Origin: Bifidobacteriaceae bacterium
GTDB lineage: Bacteria > Actinomycetota > Actinomycetes > Actinomycetales > WQXJ01
DNA length: 40,832 bases
Assembly: GCA_031267825.1 (NCBI GenBank)
Contig: JAIRYJ010000010.1
Coordinates: 1 to 40,832, forward strand
Direction: 5' to 3'
Below the pieces are notes generated by a model. It ran no database searches and was not told where the DNA came from. It saw only the letters and a program-made list of their open reading frames with translations. This document shows positions 1 through 10,426 of the stretch, in pieces (within the stretch, counting starts at the first letter, position 1; each line of letters begins with the position of its first letter). Made by a program: the position numbers and the translations under genes.

Positions 1-2
1 TG

Positions 3-119
3 TTGGCACCGTTGATCACCGCTGACAGACCTCCCGCCCCACCCGAACTATCCAACGCGCTACGAGTCATCGACACCCACGTCGACGCCTACACAACGCG
101 GGCAGGAGCCGCCGCCTGA
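3..119 (+). CDS. C-terminal end of an unidentified protein (partial, cut by the window edge)
   Basis: An open frame runs from the window edge to a TGA at 117-119 and encodes 38 residues ending in VIDTHVDAYTTRAGAAA. There is no stop in this frame, and the alanine-rich tail is typical of real C-termini in high-GC genomes. I do not recognise the family. It is convergent with the small gene that ends at 163. With so few residues it could also be a chance open frame. Confidence 0.35.
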   Translation: MAPLITADRPPAPPELSNALRVIDTHVDAYTTRAGAAA

Positions 120-162
120 CAAAAGTCGACCCAAACGTCAACGTTTCAAACACCAAGGACAC

Positions 163-624
163 CTAGACGGAGCTGATGCCACGCTCGAGGCGGGCCGCGC
201 CACGGCCACCATGTTCGCTTGGCGCCACGGCGAACCCGTCAGCCCGCAGTTCCTTGACCCGGCCCGGCTGGTCCGTTAGGAGCCAAACCAGGTGGACCCG
301 ACTGGCCGCTAACGGGCCGTCAGGCCCGTACAGGAAAACAGCCGGACGGGCCGGACCGTCAACGCTATAGAAGACCAGCAACTCGGCTTGGCCCGCCTCA
401 GGTGCGGCCCAAGCGACCAATGCCACCACCCGGTCACCATTGAAGATCAAAGCGACAGCGCAGCGTTGGCTGGCCAGGCGAGCCAACAGGCCAGGATTCC
501 GGGTCAAAACGCCTTCGCCGTGCCGGGCCATAAACCAGCGCAGCATGGAGCTTTCCGCCTCAATCCGGGCGAAGCTGAAAGCAGCATCCTGGGGTGCCTG
601 ACGTGACCGGCGGCGCCACACCAT
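163..624 (-). CDS. Conserved-looking hypothetical protein downstream of pheT
   Basis: A 153-residue protein of unknown function. After a basic N-terminus (MVWRRRSRQ) it alternates beta-strand-like hydrophobic runs (CAVALIFNGDRVVALVAWA, AELLVFYSV, ASRVHLVWLL) with charged turns and ends in an arginine-rich tail. This order loosely resembles a GNAT acetyltransferase core, but I see no convincing acetyl-CoA loop, so that is only a suggestion. The start lies 18 bases after the pheT stop on the same strand, with a GGACGG/AGGA stretch just upstream, so it is probably the third gene of a pheS-pheT transcript. Overlapping open frames on the other strand are shadows. Confidence 0.6.
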   Translation of the reverse strand: MVWRRRSRQAPQDAAFSFARIEAESSMLRWFMARHGEGVLTRNPGLLARLASQRCAVALIFNGDRVVALVAWAAPEAGQAELLVFYSVDGPARPAVFLYGPDGPLAASRVHLVWLLTDQPGRVKELRADGFAVAPSEHGGRGAARLERGISSV

Positions 625-642
625 TCCTAGCCGTCCCGCTGT

Positions 643-3200
643 TCAGGCACGCAGTTGAGCGCCACAAGCGGCCGCCGCCTGGCGGACCGCCCCAGCCCGG
701 GCGGCCGCGATTTCAGGTGGTGTCAAGGTGTGATCGTCTGCCCGTAAACGTAAAGCCACAGCAACCGACTTGTAGCCTGAAGGGACCTGCCCGCCACGGT
801 AAACATCAAACACTGAGACATCTTCGCAGATCGCCCCAACACCCAGTTTGACCGCTTCAACCAGGTCGCCCGCCGTAACTGACTCTTCAACCACAAAAGC
901 CAAGTCTTCTTTAGCTAACGGCTGAGCCGAAACTGGCCGGGCCGACCGACGGACCGGCGCCGCCTCGATCAGACGGTCCAAGTTCATCTCGAAAGCCGCG
1001 ACCTGACCGGTCAAACCGAAGGCTTCAGCGACTCTTGGATCTAGCTGACCAGCATAACCAACCTCTACCTGGCCGGCCAGTAACCGGGCGCAGCGGCCCG
1101 GATGGAACGGCTGGCGGACAGCCTGTTCAACAGTCAACTCCAGTTGTAGCGTCCGGCCTGCCAGTAGAGCCGCCTCGACCGCATCAGCCCAGTCAGCCGG
1201 TCTACCGGGACCCCAAAGGCCGGCCGGCTGACGCATCCCAGCGATCAGCCCGGCCAGATGTCTGGGCTGAGGCGGCACCGCGCCATAAAGCTGTTCTAGT
1301 TCCTCAACAGATGGCCTGCGGTCAGTGCCTGGCATTGGGGCCGGGCGGGCGCCCGCCTCTGGTTCAGTTACCAAACCGAGTTCATAAAGGCCAGAATCGG
1401 TCAAGCCACGGCTGATGTTGCGCCGCAAAACGCTCAGCAAGGTTTGCAGGATTTCGGTGCGTAACAGTGGTGCCGCTGAATCTAGCGGGTTAGCTAGTTC
1501 AACGGCTTGGCGGAGCTGATCATCCGGGCTGTAACCCAAAGCGTCAAACACCGCGGTGCCAGTGAACGGATAGCTCAGCACTTCAACTAACCCAAAATCA
1601 GCCAGCGCCCGGGCGACTGAGCGGCGTAGCCGCTGCGCTCGGCTCAGGCCCGGCCCGGCCGGCGCCTGAGGCAAAACCGACGGGATGGTGTCATAGCCCG
1701 CGATCCGTGCCACTTCTTCTACCAGGTCAATCGCCCTGGTCAGGTCGGGGCGCCAGGTTGGCGGAGTGACCAACCATTCGCCCGCTCCAGCCACACCGCC
1801 GGCCTCCACCGGGATAGCCGCACGTCCGCCACTGTCCGCCACCGAACAGCCGATCTCTTCCAGGATGCGGCGGACTTGGTCCGCACTGTAGGCGACAGCT
1901 GTCATCCGCTCCGGATAGGCCGGGTCAAAGCTGATCGGTCCGGGCCGTGAGACGGCCCCAGCGTCACTGACCGCCCAATCAGTCTCACCGCCACCATATT
2001 TGAGCAGCAGATCAACCGCCCGTTGCAAAGCCCGGGGCGGCAATTCAGGGTCAACTCCACGTTCGAACCGCCGGGCGGCCTCAGAGCTGAGCTTGTGCCG
2101 CCGGGACGTCCGGGCGACTGTTACCGGATCAAAATGAGCCGCTTCAAGCAGCAGATCACGTGTTTCGGCTGAAACCTCAGACGACGCCCCACCCATCACA
2201 CCGGCCAAACCAAGCACCCGGCTGGCCGCCACACCTCGCGGCGAGTCAGTGATCAGCAGATCTTCCGGGTCAAGGGCCCGGTCAACGTCATCCAGTGTGG
2301 TCAGATGCTCACCGGCTTGGGCGCGGCGCACAACGATCGGCTCAGCTACGCCAGCCAGATCATAGGCGTGCATCGGTTGACCCAACTCCAACATGACGTA
2401 GTTGGTCACGTCCACAGCTAGTGAGATTGGCCGCATCCCGGCCTGCGTCAGGCGGCGCCGCATCCAGTCTGGCGACGGCCCAGCGGCGCTGCAGCCACGC
2501 ACAACGCGGGCCGCGAACCGGTCACAACCGGCCCGGCCGCGGATCGGCCGGGCGTCTTGAAGTTCGACTTGGAAACCATTGGCGCTGGGCGGCGGCGCGG
2601 TGATCAGGGCCGGATCATGGAAGGCAGACCCGGTGGCGTGCGACAACTCGCGCGCCACCCCACGGACTGAGAAACAATAACCCCGATCAGGTGTGACGTT
2701 GATCTCAACGGTTTGTTCGTCAAGGTGAAGCAACGGAATCAAATCCGCGCCAATATCTGGGTCAAGTCCCAAACCAGCTAGCACAATGATTCCGCCATGG
2801 TCTTGTCCTAAGCCGAGTTCTCGTTCCGAACAGATCATGCCGTCTGACAGGTGGCCGTAAGTTTTGCGGCTGGCGATCGGGAATGGGCCTGGCAGGACAG
2901 CACCTGGCAAAGCGACAGCGACTTTGTCACCTGGCTGGAAGTTGTGCGCCCCACAGATGATTCCGCGCACACCGCCGTGGCCTGGGCCAACATCAACTTG
3001 GCACCAGTTGATTGTCTTACCGTTCTTTTGTTTCTCAGGCTGAACGTCTAGGACCAGACCAGCCACGAGTGGGCCTAGCACGCCAGAACCGTGAACCGCT
3101 TCTTCTTCTAGACCAACTGAGACCAGCGCGGCGGCGACCGCCTGGCCGTCACGGCCACCTAGGTCAACAAATTCAGCCAGCCACGGCAATGGGATTAGCA

Positions 3201-3201
<1 letters not shown>
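643..3201 (-). CDS. pheT: Phenylalanine--tRNA ligase beta subunit
   Basis: This is the beta subunit of the alpha2-beta2 phenylalanyl-tRNA synthetase, which charges tRNA-Phe in the cytoplasm. The 852 residues are the usual length for Actinomycetota. Domains in order are an N-terminal segment with the OB-fold tRNA-binding (YtpR-like) domain at about 40-155 (LVLDVQPEKQKNGKTINWCQ, ICGAHNFQPGDKV), the B3/B4 editing domain (DVTNYVMLELGQPMHAYDL), the B5 domain (PTWRPDLTRAIDLVEEVARI, GYDTIP), the catalytic-like core, and a C-terminal FDX-ACB anticodon-binding domain (about 760-852, PLAKEDLAFVVEE). Its ATG overlaps the pheS stop in a TGATG junction, so the two subunits are translationally coupled. I see no frameshift or missing domain. 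Confidence 0.97.
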
Positions 3202-5292
<2,091 letters not shown>

Positions 5293-5301
5293 CTAACCGG
5301 G

Positions 5302-5327
5302 GGCCGCCCGCGGGTTGGCGGGCGGCC
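5302..5327. terminator. Strong GC hairpin between convergent genes (bidirectional terminator)
   Basis: A perfect 10-bp stem, GGCCGCCCGC (5302-5311) and GCGGGCGGCC (5318-5327), with a 6-base loop. It lies 10 bases after the purU stop and points at the convergent VWA gene. There is no T-tract, as is common for terminators in this phylum. Confidence 0.6.
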
Positions 5328-5384
5328 GACTGGCTGGCGGACCGCTAGCTGGTTGGCGGGCGGCCGACTGGTTGGCGGGCGGCC
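5313..5384. repeat. Three direct copies of a 15-mer between purU and the VWA gene
   Basis: GGTTGGCGGGCGGCC occurs at 5313-5327, 5351-5365 and 5370-5384. The first two are followed by GACTGG. The first copy forms the 3' arm of the terminator hairpin. The array fills most of the 99-base convergent gap and probably arose by local duplication of the terminator arm. Confidence 0.8.
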
Positions 5385-5391
5385 CGGTTTG

Positions 5392-6996
5392 TTAGTCGAC
5401 TATCTGCCGGTATGCCTTGACCAGGTTAAGGAACTCGGCGCGCAGGCCGTAGGAATCTTCGCCTAGGTTGGGTTCAGCCAGTGACCTGACGCTGTCCAGT
5501 GAGGCGTATCCGGCGTGGTCCGAATCAGTCAGGATCAGACCAAACTCAGCCACCGCCGCCGCGAAGGCGAAGTCACCGTCTGGGCTGTCAGTGAAAGCTG
5601 AAGCTGGCACCGGGAAATCCACCAGCTTGCTTTCCGTGCCGCCCGGATCTTTGTACCGCAGTTTGACATTGAAGAACTCACTGCCCAGTCCGCTGTTGGA
5701 GCGCTGATAGCGCAGCGGGTCAACTGAGGCTGGCCCTTCCTGACCGGCTGGAACTAACTCATAGAAAGCTGTAACGGAGTGGCCCGCGCCAATCTCTCCG
5801 GCGTCTTTGGTGTCATCGTTGAAATCCTCATCCTCCAAGACTCGGTTGTTATAACCGATCAGGCGGTATTGCGAAATCACAGCCGGATTGAACTCGACTT
5901 GGAACTTCACATCCTGAGCGATCGTCAACATAGTTGAATCAAACTCTTTGACGAGGACCTTTTCCGCCTCAGCCAGAGTGTCAATATAGGCGTAATTGCC
6001 GTTGCCGTGATCGGCGATCGCCTCCATGTTGTTGTCCTTCAGGTTGTACATCCCAAACCCGAGCACACTGATCGCTATGCCATCTTCACGCTGATCTTCG
6101 ATCAGGCTGATGAGTTCGTCTGGGGTGGCCGGGCCGACGTTGAAATCACCATCAGTCGCCAGGATCACTCGGTTGTTGCCGTCTTCGATGAAGTTCTTCC
6201 GGGCCAGCTCGTAGGCGGTTTCAACACCCTTCGCCCCGCCGGTCGATCCGCCCGCGTTGAGCGACCTGACCTTCTTTTTCAGTTCACGGTGCTGATCGCC
6301 TGGGATCGAATCCGCCACCACCTTGTCGCTGCCCGCGTAGGTCACAATGGATACAACATCTTGGCTGCCCAACTCATCAATCAGCAGACTGAACGAATCT
6401 TGCAGCAACGGCAGCTTGTTGTCCTCCCCCATTGAACCGGAAACATCCAACAGGAACACAATGTTGTTGGCCACCTCACTGTTGGGTGCTTCCATCCCTT
6501 GAACGCCGATCCTGGCCAGCAGGTGGGATGGTTCCCAAGGGCATGGCGCTATATCGGTTGTGACACTGAACGGGTCTGGGCTATTACCGTTTGGCGGCGG
6601 ATAGTTGTAGTCAAAATAGTTGACCAGTTCCTCAATTCTGATGCCTTGCGGTTCGGCGCCTTGGTCAATGAAACGGCGCATCGAAGCGTAGGAGGCTGTG
6701 TCAACATCGGCTGAGAAAGTCGATAATGGACTGGTGGCGACAGCTTTGAATGGCCCTTCAGGCGTGTCGTCATACTCTTCATGCGATTCGACTGGCGCGT
6801 AGCGCCAATTATCATTGGCCGGGTCTTCATCCAACCAATCCGGGTTGGGTTCCTCCTGTGAGGACCAACCAGCCATGTCATCATAGGCCGCCCCGCCAGA
6901 CGTACTCATGTCAGCCGATGAACACGCCCCTAGGGTCAATCCTAAGGCCGTGAGAACCGCTACCGCTAAACCCGATTTGCTTTTAGTACTATTCAT
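5392..6996 (-). CDS. VWA-domain surface lipoprotein (YfbK-like)
   Basis: A predicted exported lipoprotein of 534 residues. The chosen ATG at 6996 (MNSTKSKSG) follows AGGAAAGGAAG, while the open frame extends 13 codons upstream without such a signal. The signal peptide ends in the lipobox LTLGAC (Cys 25). An acidic linker rich in D, E, W and P leads to a VWA N-terminal domain (TFSADVDTASYASMRRFI). A von Willebrand A domain follows with an intact metal-binding MIDAS motif DVSGS (about 184-188), a TGGAKG threonine loop and ATDGDFN. The C-terminal part matches the DUF3520-type tail found in YfbK-like proteins (VKLRYKDPGGTESKLVDFPV). The molecular role is unknown, and a metal-dependent protein-protein interaction at the cell surface is likely. 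The gene is monocistronic by position. Confidence 0.85.
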   Translation of the reverse strand: MNSTKSKSGLAVAVLTALGLTLGACSSADMSTSGGAAYDDMAGWSSQEEPNPDWLDEDPANDNWRYAPVESHEEYDDTPEGPFKAVATSPLSTFSADVDTASYASMRRFIDQGAEPQGIRIEELVNYFDYNYPPPNGNSPDPFSVTTDIAPCPWEPSHLLARIGVQGMEAPNSEVANNIVFLLDVSGSMGEDNKLPLLQDSFSLLIDELGSQDVVSIVTYAGSDKVVADSIPGDQHRELKKKVRSLNAGGSTGGAKGVETAYELARKNFIEDGNNRVILATDGDFNVGPATPDELISLIEDQREDGIAISVLGFGMYNLKDNNMEAIADHGNGNYAYIDTLAEAEKVLVKEFDSTMLTIAQDVKFQVEFNPAVISQYRLIGYNNRVLEDEDFNDDTKDAGEIGAGHSVTAFYELVPAGQEGPASVDPLRYQRSNSGLGSEFFNVKLRYKDPGGTESKLVDFPVPASAFTDSPDGDFAFAAAVAEFGLILTDSDHAGYASLDSVRSLAEPNLGEDSYGLRAEFLNLVKAYRQIVD

Positions 6997-7402
6997 GACA
7001 CTTCCTTTCCTAATTTGGGCGTACGAATACCTCATCGCGTGCCGTGCGCAAATACTGCTTATAAAACGCCCCTAATACCCTAGAGGCGCCGCTCTGAACA
7101 CCGTGACCAAACCGCTTGACGGTTCGCCGCGGATGTCTGTCAGTTTAGTCAGATGAAGGATGAAGATTCAGTGAATTCGATAACAAGGTAATCAAGATAA
7201 GGCAACAATTCGGACGCGGCACCGGCCGCGCTTTGGTGAAGGGGCGGCCGATAAGCGTAGTGGCGCGGCCAAGTCGGTGCTTCGGCGAAGGGGCGGCCGA
7301 CAAACGTAACGCCGCAGCCGGGTCGGTGCTTTTGGCCGCGGGCCTGGCCGCGCGGCGAGTCAAGGCCGTCAGGCCGGGCAACGAGTCAAGGCGGTCAGGC
7401 GG
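6997..7402. other. 406-base gap upstream of the VWA gene
   Basis: No gene is supported here. The part nearest the VWA gene is AT-richer and should carry its promoter; TTGCGC about 16 bases before TATTCG, reading on the minus strand, is a weak candidate. The other half (about 7210-7402), downstream of the DUF4434 gene, is very GC-rich and holds the imperfect 45-bp repeat listed separately. It has short GGCGGTCAGG runs near 7390-7410. Confidence 0.5.
7238..7331. repeat. Two imperfect 45-bp direct repeats
   Basis: Copies at 7238-7282 and 7287-7331 both begin GAAGGGGCGGCCGA and end GTCGGTGCTT. I count 37 of 45 positions identical. They lie downstream of the DUF4434 gene, in the non-coding gap, and include the short perfect palindrome CTTCG-G-CGAAG at the junction. 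They may act as a transcript-end structure for the amino-sugar operon. Confidence 0.7.
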
Positions 7403-8353
7403 TCAGGTCAGGGGACGGTGCGACCCGGCGAGGTACTCCTGGTAACGGGCGAACAGGTTACGGCCTGACGGCCAGATCGAGTTCGGCGACAGGAAATGCG
7501 AGAATTCGAAGCAGATCGCCTTGTCCACCAGTCCCTCAGCCGAGGTCAGCTTGTGAATCAGTTTGCGCCATTCGATTGGCGGGAACTTGATCGGCATGTC
7601 ACGGTCAAAGGTCTCGACATTGCTCCAGAGTGAAATGTTGTGGCGATCAGCTAGCTGCCGCATGGCTCGGAGCGTGTCCGGCAAGTCCTGTTCATAGACG
7701 GTACCGTCTTGGAAAGCCGCCACGTCTACCAGGCCGGAGTAGTGCGAGAAGATCTCATCCCACTGTGTCACTATCTCATCAAGGGACCGTGGTGATGGCG
7801 CTGGCAGAGAAAACCCAAGATGCATGTCATGCCGTCCAAGCCAGTAGGGCGAGGACAACACCGGCAAGTCAGCCTCAGCCTTGCACAGTTCCGCCAAGGT
7901 AGTGTTCAGTTCAATGATCCGCTGGCCAGAATCGTAGGTTTCATGTGGCAGATACCAGCCAGCGAACGACGGGTGGGCGCCATAACGCTGGTAGACCTCG
8001 GGAATGTAGGGGCGGTTGAGGGCCACCTCACCCTGCCAATCGTTCCGGTTCCAGTGACTGCCGGAATCATAAAGCCCAAAATAGAAGGCGATGCCGCGGG
8101 CGTCCGCTAGGTTCAAGAACAGCTCCACCATGTCGGCGTAGACCGGCAAGGTACTGACCTTGGACCGCAGCACAGCCGTGGGATGCGATAAGCGTGGCCC
8201 CCAGCCGGACCGTATCAAAATAACGGTGTCAATGCCGACCGCCACGAAGCTATCAAACTCCACCGCCCACTGTTCCGCGCCCCAGTTGTGCCCCGGGATA
8301 TCACAAGTCACCTCATCCAGAAAAGTACCACTAATGGGTAATGGCTGGGCCAT
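7403..8353 (-). CDS. DUF4434-like TIM-barrel protein, possible cytoplasmic glycosidase
   Basis: 316 residues with no signal peptide or membrane segment. The sequence resembles the DUF4434 family, which has a glycoside-hydrolase-like TIM barrel: GTFLDEVTCDIPGHNWGAEQW near the start, GIDTVILIRSGWG as an early strand, then FYFGLYDSG, FAGWYLPHE, LWSNVETFD and a late IWPSGRNLFARY. The acidic residues in WYLPHE and NVETFD sit where clan-A type glycosidases place catalytic carboxylates, but this is inference. The ATG at 8353 is preceded by AAAGGAG at good spacing; a GTG one codon upstream is less well placed. It is the last gene of the amino-sugar importer operon, 33 bases after the MalG-type permease, so it probably acts on the imported sugar or glycoside. 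Confidence 0.75.
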   Translation of the reverse strand: MAQPLPISGTFLDEVTCDIPGHNWGAEQWAVEFDSFVAVGIDTVILIRSGWGPRLSHPTAVLRSKVSTLPVYADMVELFLNLADARGIAFYFGLYDSGSHWNRNDWQGEVALNRPYIPEVYQRYGAHPSFAGWYLPHETYDSGQRIIELNTTLAELCKAEADLPVLSSPYWLGRHDMHLGFSLPAPSPRSLDEIVTQWDEIFSHYSGLVDVAAFQDGTVYEQDLPDTLRAMRQLADRHNISLWSNVETFDRDMPIKFPPIEWRKLIHKLTSAEGLVDKAICFEFSHFLSPNSIWPSGRNLFARYQEYLAGSHRPLT

Positions 8354-8386
8354 CACATTCTCCTTTCACTACGCCGCCTGACGTTA

Positions 8387-9343
8387 TCATTTAAGCCCAC
8401 CAACAGTCGCACCCTCAACAAAGTAACGCTGTCCAATTAGGAACAGCACGAACGTTGGCACCGTAAACATGGCACAAGCCGCCATCAGCGGCGCCCAGTC
8501 AGTACCGTGCGTTTGTACAAACGAATACAACCCAACCGATAATGTGTATTTGGAATTATCCTGCAAATAGATCAGTGGTGCCATAAAATCGGTCCAAGTC
8601 CGGACAAACTGGAACAATGCCACCGTGATAATCGCGGGTTTCGCCATCGGTATCACGATTCTGAAAAGAATCCGCCACTCGCTGGCACCATCAACCCGGG
8701 CCGCTTCAACGTAAGCGTTCGGTATACCAAGAAAGAACTGCCGCAACATATAAATATAGAACGGATAACCAAAGAAGTGCGGTATTACTAGTGGCCAAAT
8801 GGTCCCCACCAAATGCAGTTTGTCCCACATGGCGTACACCGGGATCAGCGTCACTTGGCTCGGCAGCATCATAGTTGTCAGCACCGCCAGGAGAACCGCG
8901 CCACGTCCCCGCCAGCGCAGTTTAGACAGTGAATAGGCGATCACCGGGCAGACCACAATAATCGCACTGACATTAAGTACCACCAGCACCATGGTGTTCA
9001 TGAAATAGCGCAGCATTGGCGCTTGGGTCAGAGCCGCCTGATAGTTTTCCCAAGCTGGCTGATCTGGCCAGAATTGAGACCCAACTTCGGCCGGTGGTGT
9101 CAGCGAAGTCGCGATCATTACCGCCAGTGGCGCGCCAAACAAGAACACCACCCCCAGCACGGCAAGCAGCCCGATCAGCCGGGAACGCCAGCGACGCAAA
9201 GCGGACCATTCCTTACCGCGGGCAAAACGGTATTCGGTGACTTGCCGCGATGGCCGCTTTAGACGGGCGGGCCCACCACCCAACCGCCTTCGGTGCACGA
9301 TGCCGTCCGTCGTCATCGTGCGCACCAATTTTCCGGCACCCAA
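8387..9343 (-). CDS. Sugar ABC importer permease, MalG type (CUT1)
   Basis: The inner-membrane subunit of a CUT1 sugar importer, 318 residues with about six membrane helices after a long basic N-terminus. The cytoplasmic EAA loop that docks with the ATPase is clear: YVEAARVDGASEWRILFRIV followed by IPMAKP. The end ...FVEGATVGGLK is typical of MalG-family proteins. The outer start is a TTG at 9343; an ATG at 9316 (MTTDGIVH) is an equally possible start and neither has a strong ribosome-binding site. No ATPase gene is in the operon, so it probably uses a shared MsiK-like ATPase encoded elsewhere, as is common in this phylum. Confidence 0.9.
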   Translation of the reverse strand: MGAGKLVRTMTTDGIVHRRRLGGGPARLKRPSRQVTEYRFARGKEWSALRRWRSRLIGLLAVLGVVFLFGAPLAVMIATSLTPPAEVGSQFWPDQPAWENYQAALTQAPMLRYFMNTMVLVVLNVSAIIVVCPVIAYSLSKLRWRGRGAVLLAVLTTMMLPSQVTLIPVYAMWDKLHLVGTIWPLVIPHFFGYPFYIYMLRQFFLGIPNAYVEAARVDGASEWRILFRIVIPMAKPAIITVALFQFVRTWTDFMAPLIYLQDNSKYTLSVGLYSFVQTHGTDWAPLMAACAMFTVPTFVLFLIGQRYFVEGATVGGLK

Positions 9344-9373
9344 GACAGGGCCAGGAGCGATCCGAGCTGAGGC

Positions 9374-10426
9374 TCATTCGGCATTGTCAACCTCCCGTGT
9401 TAGCCGCAGGATAATAACGGTCAATACCAGGGCTATGAGGAAAAGCAACCAGGCCAAGGCGGCGGCGTAGCCCATCCGGAAGTAGCCGAAGGCGACATGG
9501 TAAATGTAGATCGCGTAAGTCAGCCAGGTTTCGCCAGGGCCGCCGATCGTCATGTTGAAATCGCCTGATCCGAGCAGATAAGGCACATCGAAGGCTTGTA
9601 GGTTAGCCAGCAGGCCAACGATTAGCTGGAAAACGGTTACTGGCAGAATGGATGGCCAAGTCACGTGAATGAACCGTCTTACTGGCCCGCAGCCGTCCAG
9701 TTCGGCCGCCTCATAAAGATCAGTTGGGACTGAACGTAATGCCGCCAGATAGATCACAGTGGTTCCACCAACCGCCCACAAGGAAATCAAGATGACAGCT
9801 GGACGCATCCAGGTTGGATCAAGCAGCCAATTGGGGGCCGAGATCCCAAACCAGCCCAGAACTGTGTTGAGCAGGCCGTGGCGTCCGTTAAGAATCCAGC
9901 GAAAAAGATAAGCCGTCACCACGACCGGAATGATGGCAGGCACATAGGCCAGCGCCCGGGCGAAGCCTCTGGCCGGCATGCGGCGCAAGTTGAGGATCAT
10001 GGCGGTCGCCAAACCGAAGCCAAGACCAATTGGCACACCGATGAAAGTCAGGTAGAAGGTGGTGCCAAGTGATTTGTAGAATCTTTCATCACCGAAGGCC
10101 CGGGTGTAGTTTTCCAGGCCGATCCACTTGGGTGATTGCAAGATGTTGAACTCAGTGAATGACAAATACAGCGTCACAACGATCGGCACAAAGTAGAAAA
10201 TGGCGAAGCCGATTAGGAAGGGTAAAGCGAAGATGAAGCCTTGCCGGGCTTCACGCCGCCCAGTGCCACGTCGTTTGCCGCCAGGTCGTTCGCTACCAGG
10301 CCGTTCGTCGCCAGGCCGTTCGCTACCGGACAGTTCGGCGCGACTTAGGGCATTGGCCGGGCGCCGCGACGCCGCAGCCAGGACTGGTCTATCAGTCTGG
10401 CTGCGGCGTGAGCGGGCGGGGATCAT
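9374..10426 (-). CDS. Sugar ABC importer permease, MalF type (CUT1)
   Basis: The partner permease of the same importer (350 residues). The first ~60 residues are hydrophilic and arginine-rich and contain the short repeat ERPG(D/S/G), encoded by a 15-bp DNA repeat; this extension lies before the first membrane helix (FIFALPFLIGFAIFYFVPIV) and should be cytoplasmic. The EAA loop is LYEAAELDGCGPVRRFIHVT followed by WPSILP. The start overlaps the stop of the binding-protein gene by 4 bases (ATGA), so translation is coupled. It ends 30 bases before the second permease. Confidence 0.9.
   Translation of the reverse strand: MIPARSRRSQTDRPVLAAASRRPANALSRAELSGSERPGDERPGSERPGGKRRGTGRREARQGFIFALPFLIGFAIFYFVPIVVTLYLSFTEFNILQSPKWIGLENYTRAFGDERFYKSLGTTFYLTFIGVPIGLGFGLATAMILNLRRMPARGFARALAYVPAIIPVVVTAYLFRWILNGRHGLLNTVLGWFGISAPNWLLDPTWMRPAVILISLWAVGGTTVIYLAALRSVPTDLYEAAELDGCGPVRRFIHVTWPSILPVTVFQLIVGLLANLQAFDVPYLLGSGDFNMTIGGPGETWLTYAIYIYHVAFGYFRMGYAAALAWLLFLIALVLTVIILRLTREVDNAE
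10271..10330 (-). repeat. 15-bp coding minisatellite, four units
   Basis: Four consecutive 15-bp units (10271-10285, 10286-10300, 10301-10315, 10316-10330) related to TCGTTCGCTACCAGG. On the coding (minus) strand they encode repeated E-R-P-G-x pentapeptides in the cytoplasmic N-terminus of the MalF-type permease. Units differ at 2-4 positions. Because the unit length is a multiple of three, copy number can change without breaking the frame. Confidence 0.8.
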
